A DNA stretch of 64,000 bases from Ecdyonurus torrentis (GCA_949318235.1 OX439131.1:18762037-18826036), one strand, 5' to 3'. Positions 1 to 13,612 are shown, numbered from the stretch's first letter. Made by a program: numbers and translations. The notes: generated from the letters alone by a model not told the origin.

Positions 1-464
1 CACAACTTGTGACTTAACATAATTGACATTGCAGGATAAGGAATCCCCCCAATCCCCCAATATAATAACCCAGGTCCGCTTCTGCAGCATAATTATATTT
101 TTGTTAAAAATATTGCTAGAAAAATATATTATCCTTTCATTTATAATAAATATGTACAGTATGTACATACATATAAAATAAACATGAAAAAAATAAACAT
201 TAAGTTACGTAAATATGGATTTAATTTCGGGTATGAATTACAACAAATTTGCTTAAAATTCACTTTATTTTATGTAAATCATATTCTGATTAGAAAACAA
301 AAACAAAAAACTTTAATTTTTTTACAGTGAACTGTTCAAATAAAAAAGGATAGACTGAAAAAAAAATGAATTTTTTATGAATAATAATTTAAAATTCTTG
401 AATAAATTTATATTCAAATGAAAAAAAAAATCATGTTTCCCTTTCAATTTAATTTGACAAATTG

Positions 465-488
465 AAAAAAAAAAAAAAAAAAAAAAAA
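465..488. repeat. poly(A), 24 bp
   Basis: Uninterrupted A run. No element body or target duplication can be recognised upstream, so it could be either a mononucleotide satellite or a decayed retroposon tail. Confidence 0.9.
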
Positions 489-545
489 TCTCGTTTTTTT
501 GTTAAAAATTATAATATATTATATATATATTAGATAAAAAATGTA

Positions 546-547
<2 letters not shown>

Positions 548-616
<69 letters not shown>
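548..616. repeat. (TA)n microsatellite, 69 bp
   Basis: Pure TA dinucleotide run. It is self-complementary and can extrude as a cruciform. Confidence 0.97.
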
Positions 617-619
<3 letters not shown>

Positions 620-714
620 GAGTAAAAAAAGGAAAAAGAAAAAAGTGGAAGATGGGTTGTTAAAAACAGCTTTGTGTTAAATTATGTTGAAGTGAGGCCG
701 CCGCCAGGAGATTT

Positions 715-716
<2 letters not shown>

Positions 717-757
<41 letters not shown>
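717..757. repeat. (CT)n microsatellite, 41 bp
   Basis: Pure CT run just after a small GC-rich patch (about 694-709, containing gccgccgcc). Confidence 0.97.
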
Positions 758-761
<4 letters not shown>

Positions 762-987
762 TGTTGACGTGAAAACCAGCACTATGGCTCATTATTCTCC
801 ACTGCTCAGAGTAATAACTCCTAAGTCATTAATTCGAGACCTACTGAAAAAAATATATATATTCATAATTTAACGTTTCCGTACAAACATATAAAGCACC
901 CTCTTCTTTCTCTCTTTGGTAAATATCTGCGTATGAAATATTTATTACATTGCGTCAATACCATTTTTATCTTCTACTATATTTATC

Positions 988-1068
988 CACACACACACAC
1001 ACACACACATACAGACACAGGAAGAAAAAAGAAGAAAGAGAAAAATAAAAAAGAGAGAAGAAGCCCTT

Positions 1069-1150
<82 letters not shown>
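988..1150. repeat. (CA)n then (CT)n compound repeat
   Basis: A (CA)11 tract at 988-1009, a purine-rich interlude, and a pure 78-bp (CT)n tract at 1073-1150. The overlapping open frames on both strands read only as Ser-Leu or Arg-Glu repeats and are not genes. Confidence 0.95.
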
Positions 1151-1152
<2 letters not shown>

Positions 1153-1273
1153 GAATAAGATACACGATGACAAAATATAAAATAATAAATAATTTGCCTT
1201 TTTAATATGTTTTCTCTTTCATTTATTTTTCTTTAAATATTATATATAATTCTCTTTTTGTTATGTTTTGTTA

Positions 1274-1278
<5 letters not shown>

Positions 1279-1306
<28 letters not shown>

Positions 1307-1307
1307 T
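1279..1307. repeat. (TTA)n microsatellite
   Basis: Trinucleotide TTA run of about 29 bp. Confidence 0.9.
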
Positions 1308-2286
1308 CATTTCATGGAAGACAGGGTATTATTTAATGGACATCCATAAAAGTCTTTTTTTCCATTTGAAAGTTAAGAAGCTTACTATTTTAAAATATCT
1401 AATTTTAGTTTATTAAGTATGAAACCTATCAACAAAAAATTATTAATTTTATAATATACTTACATTATACACACAGACATATAATATACGCACATATATA
1501 TGTAAGTAAGTACTGTATATTTGATATACGTTATTGTATGTTCTTTTATATTAATGCTTCAAGTTAATTAAACATTGTTTAATTTGGAGAGAAAATTGTT
1601 AGAGTGAAAATGTTATTTTTAGAGTACAAGTTTGGTAAAGGTTTACCAAAATTTCTACCTTTTCTCTGCCATATATGTATATATCTTGTTTAAATTTTCT
1701 CTCTCTCTATCTCATTTGCTAGCAATACCAAGAGATACTATACGTGATATGAATTGGATATGTAATAGTTGATATTATAATATGTTTGATGTAACTACAG
1801 TATAGAAATGGTCCACTTAAATATATATATATTTATAAGATAACGTATTATTCTAAAGAAATATAAGATACGTTCGTTTTCCTTTTTAGGCCAAAATATT
1901 CTCTATGATAGTTTCTGTTATGTTTCCTGCTCTAACTCTATGATCTCAAATGTTAGTACTTAACTTGGTTGAAAGCATATACGCTCCCAGGTATATATAT
2001 ATATATATATATATTTGTATAGGTAGGTAGGGTCATTAGTAAAGTCTAGTCTCTCTCTCTATCTCTCCCTCTCTCTCTCTCAAACGCTTAAACTTCTCAT
2101 TCAACGTTTGCGAAAAAAAAAGAAAAAAAAAGTAAAGCATGGTAGTGACAAGGAAAAAAAGTAGAGGGTAGTTTCAAATGGATATAATTAGGGGAAGTAC
2201 CTAGATAGTGGTAAAACATTAGTGTGCTAATAATAATTAAAAAAAATAGGGAGAGATAATTTCACAGAGATGGAAGAGAAACAGGA

Positions 2287-2289
<3 letters not shown>

Positions 2290-2348
<59 letters not shown>
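2290..2348. repeat. (GA)n microsatellite, 59 bp
   Basis: Pure homopurine GA run with mirror symmetry, of the type able to form intramolecular triplex. Confidence 0.97.
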
Positions 2349-2352
<4 letters not shown>

Positions 2353-2731
2353 CAACGACTTTAAATTGTACTGAACATGTTTACTAAAGATGAAAAAAAA
2401 ACATTAAAAAAAGTATTTTTGAACTTACAAAAATACATATTTACATAAAAAAACTACTTGACAAAATGGAATGTAAATATCATATTTTATTTTATTATTT
2501 ACTTTCTTTCATTATTTTAAACTCAATTGTTCCAAAAAAAATTGTAAAGTAGATTGAGGATTGTAATACATAAATTTAATTTTATGTCATGTAAGTTCTT
2601 TTTAACCCATCATTTTTCTTTTTGGAAAAAAAAAAGATGCTACTATAAGTAGTAATAATGGAATAAAAAGGATTTCTTATATATAAAAATGCAGTAATAA
2701 AATTTTTATGGGTTCAGTAAATTTAATTTTG

Positions 2732-2762
<31 letters not shown>
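2732..2762. repeat. poly(A), 31 bp
   Basis: Uninterrupted A run. No retroposon body is recognisable in the 300 bp upstream. Confidence 0.9.
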
Positions 2763-2766
<4 letters not shown>

Positions 2767-3084
2767 GTATAAGTAAGATTAATTTCACATAGAATACGTA
2801 TTATATACTATATATTTTTTAGTTTTAAATACACAAAAGGTTAGAAAGTAGGAGAAAAGAACACTATATAAAATTTTAATGTATTTTTCTCACCTTTTAT
2901 ATATATTAAGAAGAAATAAAAGTCTAGTTATTAATCATAAATACTATTCAAACAAGAAGAATAAGTTTATATAATTTAAACATTCTTATCTTATGGAAGA
3001 GACGTAATTTCTTAACATGTAAACAGAGACAAAAGACATGACGCTTGGGCTGGGGGTGTACAAATTTTTTTGTTTTTATCCATA

Positions 3085-3162
3085 TCTCTCTCTCTCTCTC
3101 TCTCTCTCTCCACTCTTCATGTATATATATATATATATATATACACTTACACACACACACAC
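3085..3162. repeat. Compound (CT)n-(TA)n-(CA)n repeat
   Basis: Three dinucleotide tracts in series: CT at 3085-3110, TA at 3122-3143 and CA at about 3150-3162, separated by short unique pieces. Confidence 0.93.
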
Positions 3163-4591
3163 CACAGTATTAATTTTGTATACAAGTTTTAAAACTTTAA
3201 TTTGATATATAAAAACAGTCATGACACATAACGTAACTTGTCTTTTTTCAGCTTCTTTCTCTTTACCTTTTTTCTTATTATTACTTTAACTTTTATTAGT
3301 ATACATTTTCTTTTAAGACGTCATAAAATAAGATTTTTTTTTTTTTTTTTTTTTTTTGGTATCACATTTAGCATATATGTAAAAATATTCTATACACATG
3401 TTTGAATATTACCTTATTTCATTTTAAATTACACAACTTAACGTATTCCATATTGTTATATACATAATATATATATTTTTTTAAAGAATTTTGATACTAA
3501 AACATAACCAGTTATTACTTTATATAACTTTTTTTTCCCCATTTTTATAAAAGATTTTTTTTCCCTTCAAGTAAAAATACTCTTCTAGAAGTACTATTAT
3601 AAAAATGTGTGTATGGTCGATTATTGAGTCTTATTTCTTTATTCTTCCAGTTTCCTTCCTTCCTATATTTATGCTTCTCATGTTTAGTAGTACTTGCCTC
3701 TTTGTTACCCACTTTTGTAAACTCTTTTCTTCTTTTCTCTCTTTTCAAAACATTTCCTTTTTTTTATATAACCATAATCATTTTAAAATATTATATTTAT
3801 ATATTTAAGAAAAACACGTTTTAAAAGCATTTATTTAATATATTTGTATATGATAGAATACATACATCACTTAAAAACAAATTACATTATACATTTTTGC
3901 TTGTTTTATTTAAATTATTAATTTTTATGTTGTTAAAAAGTTCTATAAGTTTTTATTATTATTTAAACCTTCTTTTTTTATACTTTTATAATTTTTGTGT
4001 TGTATTTTTTTATTCTTAAATTATAATGAGGTGCTACTTCTTATAATTCTCTTTAAAAACTTATTAAGCTTTGTTATATACATAATAAAGAGAATATTTT
4101 TATTAAAGGTGTACAACAAAAATAAATTAAAGATTAAAAAAATATATATTATAATAAATAATATAAGCCAATGTTACATAGATTAGAACATTATTAAATA
4201 TATATTTTAAAGTTTTAGCACTTTTTCCTTTTCATCCTTGCTTATGTTTTGAAAACATAAAATATTTTATGCTAAAGGGGGTGTTAAGTGTAACTTGATC
4301 ATCCGACTAAAAAAATGTTTCCAGCCATTAAAGTTAAAACAGTAAATTTTTGTTTTAAACTAAGCTAATGATATAGTTTTTTTTTTTCATCAGAATAAAA
4401 GAATTTTTTTTTTACCTAATTGACTATTGAATTTTTTTAAATTGCCTTTTAAAAAAAATTAATTTCATTTTATGCTTAAAAAGTATAATATTACTCATTA
4501 TTCATTCAAATAATTATAAATTTTATTAGGTGTAAATGACTTGATTTAGAATTGCGAGTTAGTATCGTAATTTCCTTTTTGCTTCATTATA

Positions 4592-4594
<3 letters not shown>

Positions 4595-4657
<63 letters not shown>
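4595..4657. repeat. (TA)n microsatellite, 63 bp
   Basis: Pure TA run followed directly by a short (TG)4. Confidence 0.97.
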
Positions 4658-4665
<8 letters not shown>

Positions 4666-5233
4666 ACCATTAAATATTATTAATATTATTATTACTAAGG
4701 TATTAATTATTATTATTAACATTAGAATGTTAGTAAATACTATAATGTATAATATACAAATGATATACATTACCTTAAAACATTATTTAATGATATTTAA
4801 TTTTCCACTTGAATATTTTAGGGTTCCTAATTAAATAATGTTGTTTTAAACTATAGATTTAAAGATATGCTTCTTTATTATTCAATTAATTTTAAATTTA
4901 TGAGAAAGTAAATCATTCACAATATTTGATTTACTTGCATGTTAAATTAAATGAAATAAATTGTTTTTACTCTAGAAAAATATACACTTTTTGAAAAGTT
5001 GAGGTTTAAGCCTGACTGAATATCTGGTCCACTCTTATATCTAACTCCTACGTAATTTCTACGTAAACCCCTACCTTATACCCACGTGACCTCCACGCGC
5101 TAAACACCCACTTTACACTTACTGTTGGATCTTAAAAATGTGTTCCTTGTAATTTTATTTATGTAAAGGCTTAATTTAAATTTTTTTAATTACTTACTTT
5201 TTCGACACGGATTTATTTTTTTGTTGCACCATT

Positions 5234-5364
<131 letters not shown>

Positions 5365-6227
5365 GATCATTAAATTTTCATAGCACTTTAAAATTTATAA
5401 GTTATTTATTAAAAAGTTTTAGCTTGAAAACAAAACATAAGGTTTAAGTTTATACATGTAATTTTATAGTACACGAGTAAATTTATATCAGTTTCAGTTT
5501 TGAATTTTTAAGTACCTGACCTGTATGATATTTCAATAATTCTATATTATTTTGTTATACAGTAAAAAAATAATAATATGTAAATTTATAATCTTACAAT
5601 ATTATCTAAATAATAGAGTACCGAAATTGCACACCTTTTTCTTTTATATAATATTGCTGCAAAATAAAAAAACAACATTAGGAATATGAAAATAGCTTTT
5701 TTACTTTTTTTTTTCTTTGCACTTTTTTCTTCTACTTTTTGTTATTTTTCAGCATGAAAAAAAATTACAAGATTGTATTGAGAACATTGGATATATAAAA
5801 AATATGACTATAGATAAGATAAAAGTGTGTATATTTCCATAATATGTAAAACAAAATACCATTCTTGTGTACAAAAAAAAAAATCATATGTATGTGTTGC
5901 TTTCAAAATATGATGTCTTCAAAGTAATATATATATATATAAAAATGTTTTTGCAAAGAAAATTTTTTATGTAACTTTTTGTTTAGATATGTGATTGTAT
6001 AAACATGATGTTTGGTAATACGTTCTGATATTATCGTGAAAAGTACACTTGTTGTTGTTACTTTTTTTTTATTCTGGCAAATATATACAAAATGAAAGTC
6101 AAAATATTACACAAGTTTTGATCTCAATGATAATAAATATTTTTATTGTTTTTTTGACCAATAAACAGTTTTATATCTTTAACTTTTGAAAGAATAATGA
6201 TTGCTGTATAATATATACTCCATAAAC

Positions 6228-6243
6228 AACAGGGATCCCTGTT
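6228..6243. other. Perfect 16-bp palindrome
   Basis: The sequence reads aacagggatccctgtt, a perfect inverted repeat with no loop in otherwise AT-rich DNA. Its role is unknown and it may be chance. Confidence 0.6.
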
Positions 6244-6426
6244 ATATGATTTTGTTCCCCTCCTAAAATACGAATCTATAACAGACTTTAGGTTTTTACT
6301 TCTAAATTTTAACTTCAATTTATTATAAAGTATTGTTTTTACAATAAATATATTACATTACTATTATAGGTGCAAATATTACAAATATATTTGTATTGAT
6401 AAGTTCATAATGTCATTTTGTTTCAG

Positions 6427-6480
6427 ATTACAACCACTTTTCTTAATGTTTCGGGTTGAGAGATTCGTTCGTATGTCAAG
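6427..6480 (+). other. Exon-like 54-bp segment, unproven
   Basis: A canonical acceptor (tttgtttcag, ending at 6426) and a strong donor context (AAG followed by gtaaga, at 6481) bracket 54 bp. The segment is open in the frame that starts at its second base, reading LQPLFLMFRVERFVRMS. The other two frames contain stops. No protein family is recognised. Chance pairing of splice-like motifs is common in AT-rich spacer, so this is only a candidate. Confidence 0.18.
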
Positions 6481-6640
6481 GTAAGATTGATTTTGTTTCT
6501 CATCATCAAAGCTAAAGGTATAGAAATAATAAATATTGTTACATCAAAGATATCGTATTCACGGGTTTTGATAAAGAGAGGTTCAGTATTATTTACAATG
6601 TATATCGTGTTTGAAGTTAATCGAAATAGCATAGTTCAAA

Positions 6641-6957
6641 TACACGGAAGAATCTCACAAATAAATTATGTTGTATACAGAATAGTTGCAAGCTTCTACA
6701 CGTATGTACCTTTTCTTCAGAAAAGCTGCGTTTCATTAAAACGTTCACAGAATGACACTTTTTATTTTATTTTAGTTTTTTTTTTTAATTTGAAATAAAC
6801 ATTATTATTATTTTTTTTAATGAAACTCTTTTTTGTTTTTACAAATAAATAACTTAAAGTACTATACTTCACATATTGTTAGAAGTATTGACTGACTTCC
6901 TATGTTGAATACGAGTGAACTCATTGAAACGTAGCTTTATAATCTTCTTTCCGTGTA
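6641..6957. mobile_element. Possible short-TIR element (tacacgga ends)
   Basis: Begins tacacggaag and ends with the complement ctttccgtgta, giving roughly 10-bp terminal repeats with TA at both outer ends. The same terminal motif bounds the larger element at 24565-25633. Beyond the termini the two ends do not pair well, so this may be a coincidence. Confidence 0.22.
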
Positions 6958-7343
6958 TATAAGCATTTTAACGGTTTATAATTTGTAGCTCATGTAAAGA
7001 ATTTGATGATTAAATTCTTGGTAGTAGGTATTTGTATCAAACTTCATAATTTGAAAATATGTAAAGAAAAAATTATTTGCCTAAAACGTGCTACGTGCAC
7101 ATTTCAATACAATTTTAATAATTTTATAAATAAGTTGAAAAAACAAAACAATAATTATAATAATTTATATTATTAAGAGGCCAAAAAGGGTACATACTCA
7201 CTTACATGGTCCTCTGACTTCTTATGTACCAATAATCACTTGTCAAATACTCTACTAAAAATATAAATAATATAATATAAAATGAAATTACCAAATATTT
7301 CATTATTAATTTTCTATATAATAGTATACATGACAATAATACG

Positions 7344-7373
<30 letters not shown>
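7344..7373. repeat. poly(A), 30 bp
   Basis: Uninterrupted A run in AT-rich spacer. Confidence 0.9.
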
Positions 7374-7375
<2 letters not shown>

Positions 7376-8929
7376 AAAATAAACCTTTTAAAGTAAGCCC
7401 TTTAAAATATTCCACGAACAATGGTAGCTTTATATTATTAAACATTGTTTTTTAATATAAATTGCACTGCAGTAAAACATAAAAATACAATAATTAATAA
7501 TAAAAAATAAATCATTATACATGACTAGATAATTGATAATAAAATAACAAATTAAAAAACATTATTTACAGTTGCTATGATATTGTATGTATATGAGTGA
7601 TTAATTTGCAATTTATTTGCATGACATATATATGACATTATCAAAATGTCATATTGAATGATTTAACAATAATTTTTCACTCTTTTTAATTACATTCAAT
7701 AGTGTTCTCAAAACATATAAATATTTTGTTATATATATAAAAGTTGTTTTTATATTATTTATTCATATTTTATTTATATTTTTTCTTTAACTTAAAAAAA
7801 AAAAAAGTTTATACCTGAAAAAAAAAAAAATTATTCTTAAAATATGAGTTCTATAGCGGGAGAGTAAAGAGAATGAGAAATAAAGCGAGAGAGAGAGAGA
7901 TCGTGAATGATATAATTTATAATAGTACTGGTTTAATATCCCCCTTCTCCCCACCCCCTTTTTCAATTCAATCTCCCCAAAATATCAAAATGCTCGCGTG
8001 TTTTTTACAATATTGTAAAACTTAAAATGGCGAATAAAAAAGTTAAGAATTGAGTAGACTTTTGCGTGTTTAAAAATTTAGTTACATTATTTTTTTTTAT
8101 ACATTTAAATTTTTTTTTTTTAGAAAAAGTGAAAAAAATATGTTCAATAGATTGTAAGTACATATACATTCACCTGTAATATTATATAAAACTACGTAAT
8201 AATAATCTTAAGTTTTAAATACTTTAGTGCAAAGTTGTTATCAAAAATGTCAATACTGCTTTTAATAAAACTTTTCTTTATCTCGGACTTTTACTACTTT
8301 TATAACATGTAATAAAGCGAGTACAAACATTTTGCATAATACATCAACACATGGTAATATTTTATGACTTTGCTATACGAGTATTGTGGATAACGAGAAA
8401 AAAATATATAAAGACATAAGTTAATTAGCATAAATATGGTTTATCAGTCTTAAGTACCAGTCACAATTAAATTTTGTACTTTATTATGTTGAATGTTATA
8501 GCATTTTCTGCATTTTAATGTTAAAATAATTAAGTTATATTTTAAATATATTTAAGTGATTTTAAAGCATTTTAGACTTTAAAATAAATCTTTTAAGCAA
8601 TAATAAGGATTTTATTTAACAAAATGAATTTCCAATTGTAATTTTAAAGGCAAACTTTAAGAAATTTGGGATAAGATGTATTTTTTTTTTAGTACTTGCA
8701 CTAACAATGTGGCGTAGATTCGTTATTATTTTTTTCCCCTTTTGTCTAAAATTATTTTGTCAATAAATATATTATATATATTTTTTATACATATTTTCGT
8801 ATTGTGTTGGCAAATAAGTCATAGTAAAAGATTATTTATATTTTATTATAGCAGTTTTTTTTCTGTGTGTCAAATAAGTTATGTCCAGTAAGCGAGATGT
8901 GATGCGCTGTTTTTACGCTACCCCAAATG

Positions 8930-9063
8930 GTTTAATTTTGTTGCATATTGTAATGTTTTGTCTTTTTATTGTAATACCATTGGCTCAATTTATGGCCAAG
9001 GTTCATGTAATATGACTGAAATAGCCCTGTATGCGCCTTAATAAAAGATTATTATTATTAAAA
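8930..9063 (+). mobile_element. LINE 3'-end-like fragment
   Basis: A more complex segment ends in gccctgtatgcgccttaat, a polyadenylation-like aataaa, and a short (ATT)n tail (about 9047-9060). Non-LTR retrotransposons of the CR1/L2/Jockey type commonly finish with a conserved 3' UTR followed by a short tandem repeat. No reverse transcriptase is visible upstream, so at best this is a heavily 5'-truncated copy. Confidence 0.33.
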
Positions 9064-10910
9064 CCTAATTACTCGGATGAATATTTGTATTTCAAGAGAA
9101 ATTTGACTAAATAAAAAAATTAATGGCTTGTAATGGAGATTGCATTTTAATCAAATTTATTACACTATGTGAATATGAATGAATATTATTTTATCACCAC
9201 AGTAAATTTAGTGCGTAATACCATTTTAAATATCGCATTATAATAATTTACATATTTTTATTAGCGCAAAATCAGGTAAAATATTGAATTGATTTGCTGT
9301 TGAGGTATCATATGCTTCTATATAAAAATGATATTAATTCCAATTAATTAAAAGAAACTTGTAATATTTTTTTCATGGTTTACCTTACTCTTACTTTTAT
9401 ATTTAAGAAAATTAGTTATTAATGTTGCGTAAAAAAATACAGTATACTAAATGAATAAAAATGAGAACGGTAACTTTTATTTTATTATAATTTATTTTTA
9501 TAACTTTCTTCCGTAACTTGAAAAAAAAAATTATATAATATACATAAAAGTCTATAAAAATGTTTGCATGAGACAAAAATTTCTTTATCAGTCTTATATA
9601 TTTTTATACATTATATATTATATACATAAAAAAAAGAAGGGAAAAGGGTAGGAGGGAATGCGGATTTATTATGAGGTTATAAAAGTGGCGAGCATTTTTT
9701 TTTACTTTTGCGTTCATATAAGTTAAAAAAAGTTGTTATGAAAAACTCTGAGATTGATGAAAACACATGCTACATGTTTTTCTTACTTACGGACAAGCTT
9801 GGGTTAAAAATTTTACCTCTAGAGTTTTTTTTTTTTTTTTTTTGCCCTAGAATTTGGCCCCACATGTCAGCTAAGTAATGGTCAAACTTTCCAGACTACT
9901 CTAATGTAGCTTGTACGTAAAATGTTACACTAATTTTGTTAATGAATAATATTTTAAAAGCTTTCTTAACTAAATTTTATAATTCATATGGAAAAAACGT
10001 ATTGTTGTTGTAATATTATTATTTTAATTTTGTTGTTGCAATTCAAAACTTCTAGACAAGCTTAATACGTGGATATATGTGTATTTATGTAAATTTATGT
10101 TCAGAATAAGTTATGTATAATAATTACACCGTATGACGTAAGTACGAGCAAGCTATGTATAATAAATTGTTATTATTATTTTTTTTTCTTAATCCAGTTT
10201 CTTTTATATCAACTTAAAATTTTCTTACCATACGTAAAATTCCTACAATCCTCTTATAAAGTATTATAATTTTGAATACTTTTTATATGTGAAATTTTTC
10301 GATATATATTTTTTATTTATCGTATATAACACTTGAAAGTTCAACTAGTATGCGTAATTTAAATTTATCCTTTACTGGAGTAGTTTTCTTGAAAAAAAAT
10401 AATAAAAAAAAAAATAAACGATGGTCTTCCAATGCTAAAGGATAGGAAATGAGAGATCTCCTTCCGCTTTCTTGCATGCAACTGATCTGATTAGTTACAT
10501 ATGTCACCACCGGGAATAAGCATTAAACATATTGTAGCTATTTTCTGTGTTACCTAATATGAAATACTGAGATAACAAAATTTTATTTAAGACACTGTTA
10601 CGAAACCGACATTGTAAATATAATATTTACAATACTTTATATTATTTTATAGTCTTTGAAAAATGATGTAAATATAGTATAAAAATTTACATTATATAAG
10701 TTACTTGCAGATTTATTTTGATTTGATTTATTTACATTATCATTAAACAAAATTATATACAAAGAGGTTTATGTCGATTTATTTACATTTATATCAAAAC
10801 TCTCAAGTATGTATATGTTAGAATTGTTTATAGTGCTATAATGTCTATGTTGATTTTAGTAGACCTTACTGTGCTTGTTTAATTAAGAAAACATAAACAA
10901 TAAAATGTCA

Positions 10911-11031
<121 letters not shown>

Positions 11032-11097
11032 AAAGTATAAATGCGATCAATACAGAAGCATAATAAACCTAATACATTTCTAAACAAATAGAAATTT

Positions 11098-11122
11098 TAG
11101 CTTAAAATCAGATTTTAAGCTA
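11098..11122. other. Perfect 12-bp-stem hairpin
   Basis: Arms tagcttaaaatc and gattttaagcta are separated by a single A, giving a nearly loopless perfect inverted repeat. It lies 36 bp before the miniature element at 11158-11267. Confidence 0.7.
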
Positions 11123-11157
11123 GATAGTAAATAAAGGTGAAGATATAATAATATTAT

Positions 11158-11267
11158 TGTACACTGTTCACGAATAAATCTGACCAAAGCTATAATCTCT
11201 TCAAATGTTATATGTATGGGGAAAACGTTAACGCAAGAAGGTCAGATTTATTTGAGACCAGTGTACA
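11158..11267. mobile_element. 110-bp miniature inverted-repeat element
   Basis: The two 28-bp ends are inverted copies matching at about 24 of 28 positions. Both begin tgtacactg and finish aataaatctgacc going inward. The outer TA dinucleotides (ta-cactg...cagtg-ta) fit a TA target duplication as made by Tc1/mariner-type transposases. It is too short to code for anything. The superfamily assignment is inferred from the TA flanks alone. Confidence 0.6.
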
Positions 11268-11354
11268 TATTATACACACTGCTAAAATGTATAAGGACAA
11301 GGTATAATCAATTTCACGTCTGGTAAATTATTACTTATATTATTATTTACTTTA

Positions 11355-11355
<1 letters not shown>

Positions 11356-11403
<48 letters not shown>
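11356..11403. repeat. (TA)n microsatellite, 48 bp
   Basis: Pure TA run 88 bp after the miniature element. Confidence 0.96.
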
Positions 11404-11406
<3 letters not shown>

Positions 11407-12370
11407 AGGTATTGTCTCATGAGAGGGTTGTCATATAGATGTACACAAAATATCATCAAACTTAATTGTTTTGAGAATATTTTAGACCATACCTTAATTA
11501 ATTTTCATTTATTATTACTATACAAAATTGTTTTAAATTGTCTATACTATATTATATATAGATACCTTTTTGGATGCGTTTGAAATAAATCTAAAAATAG
11601 TGATGGTTTGTTGTTATATTATTTTATATGGTATAGGATTTTAGTTTTTAAAAAATAGTAAAAATTAATGAGAAAAATATTCAATATTTTGAAGATACTA
11701 GAAATTATATTTTTTATAATATTTTTTGGAAATCTTTAATTTAATTCAAATCTTCAAATGTGGTTTCAAAAAAGTAAATAAGTAAGTAGTTATGCAAGTA
11801 ATTTATATATTTGTACAATTGCAAGGAAAAGAAGCGCAACTGTAATATTTTTATTTTAATATCATTTTTTTGACTATAGTAATAAATATTTAAATATAAA
11901 TTTCATATGAAAAGACTTTAAGAATACATTATTTTAAATAAATAATGCTTCAGTTTGATAAACAAAGAACTTTATATATAGTAAATATTTTATTTAACAA
12001 ATTCACAAAGAAAAAAATACACACAATATTTAATTAAACTTATATAAAAATTAATTACTTGTATATTTGCTAATAACAATCAATTAAACTTTAAAAAAAA
12101 AACTACATCACTTTAATTAATTACTATTAAAGCCATAAAAAAATTCTATTGAAGAAGATTCAATATAATTAAAAGACTTTTATTGCTCTTATATAACGAT
12201 CTAATAAAATGGATATTTTATATTATCTTTATAATAATATTATAATTATACAATAAAATTTATCTATTAATTTTTTTGATTTATAGTACAAAGTTTTATT
12301 TAATATTATTAAAGTTTAAAACATTTCTTATTAAAATATTGATGAGTAGCTATTGTATAGAACAAGCTGT

Positions 12371-12375
<5 letters not shown>

Positions 12376-12411
<36 letters not shown>
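12376..12411. repeat. (GA)n microsatellite, 36 bp
   Basis: Homopurine GA run. Confidence 0.96.
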
Positions 12412-12417
<6 letters not shown>

Positions 12418-13438
12418 AAAGCTTTGTTATTAAGTAGTAATACGTAGCTACTTTATATTTTAATACGCGAGAAGTAAAGAAAAAGTAATCAATATCATTT
12501 AAGAGGATTGTTTTCAAGTAACCCAACTAACATAAGATGACATCATTCTCCTAATGGACTAACAGTTTTTTTTCTTTCTTAAATGATGGTGACATAATAA
12601 TTTATTATAAAATTAATTTTAACAAATAATAAGATTTATCACTACTCAAGATATTCAAAGAAAATATTAAATAAGGTTGTCTTATACTTTTACTTACAAA
12701 TTTCAACACTATTTGTAAGTTTTGTTACAGTAAATGATTTTATGTCACTGACTTTTAATTACATGTGAAATCAAGTAAAACATTTGTCATAACGTTTAAT
12801 TGAATAAAAAAAAATGTACTTTTAATATGAATATCTCTTTTACTCTCAAGTTTTTGATTACAACATTTATTTTCAAATAAATACCCATGGACAAATCGTT
12901 TCGCATGAAATTTATTAATTATTTCACTGCTAAATTCATCTAATTTTTATTTTATTATCTAAACGAAAATGATAAAAAAATTAGCTTAAATTTATACCAC
13001 ATAAAAAATGTAAATTTATAAAAAGTGTTAATATTTTTTTCTTTACTGCAGAGATCTATATTTTTATCTTATAAATATACAACACTTAATTATACATGCA
13101 AAAATAATTTATATGAATTTTTTAGGTGTAAAAAAAAGTAATATTTTTTTTTAATATTTAAAATGATGTAAGAGAGAGAAGTGAATATAGAAATTTAAAT
13201 TATAAGAGGAGAAAGAGAAGATAGAAGGGGAAATATTTGAGACGTCCACTTGAAAAGTCAACATGGCTTGCTTGGAGAAATCGTAGAAGGAGAGGGTAGC
13301 ATCTGAATTGCAAATGTAAGCACGCAGGACGGTCCCGCAAATTCTTACTGTTTTTTTTTTTTTTAAACATAGAAAATTACTGAGTCTTTGTAGCCCTTGC
13401 AAGTCACACGCAAAACTTTTTTGTATCTTTTTTTTGTA

Positions 13439-13440
<2 letters not shown>

Positions 13441-13470
<30 letters not shown>
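13441..13470. repeat. poly(T), 30 bp
   Basis: T run preceded by two tandem copies of a short unit containing tttttgtatc (about 13419-13440). Confidence 0.9.
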
Positions 13471-13475
<5 letters not shown>

Positions 13476-13568
13476 GGTATATATTTCTTTTAGTTTTAAA
13501 ACATTTTTTATACATTTCTAGTATAATATACTATATACATATAGTATGTTAATATACTGAATAAAATA

Positions 13569-13569
<1 letters not shown>

Positions 13570-13605
<36 letters not shown>
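13570..13605. repeat. (TA)n microsatellite, 36 bp
   Basis: Pure TA run ending in acacat. Confidence 0.95.

Positions 13606-13612
<7 letters not shown>

Larger units (their letters stand above)
1..5000. other. AT-rich spacer dense in microsatellites, no gene
   Basis: No supportable gene. The stretch is A+T-rich spacer broken by (TA)n, (CT)n/(GA)n, (CA)n, (TTA)n and poly(A)/poly(T) runs. The open frames near 933-1173 and 3545-3824 are translated simple repeats or low-complexity AT sequence. A short frame from an ATG at 784 (29 codons, beginning MAHYSPLLRVI) has mixed codon content but no splice or promoter context, so I do not call it a gene. Confidence 0.7.

Noticed and set aside
933..1173. 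Open frames on both strands with long Ser-Leu or Arg-Glu stretches
   Set aside because: They are direct translations of the (CA)n and (CT)n repeats.
1890..1990. Possible exon between tttttag and a gtatat donor
   Set aside because: All three forward frames contain stops.
13151..13402. 83-codon minus-strand frame with mixed composition
   Set aside because: No acceptable donor/acceptor pair and no family recognised. Part is a homopolymer-driven Lys run.
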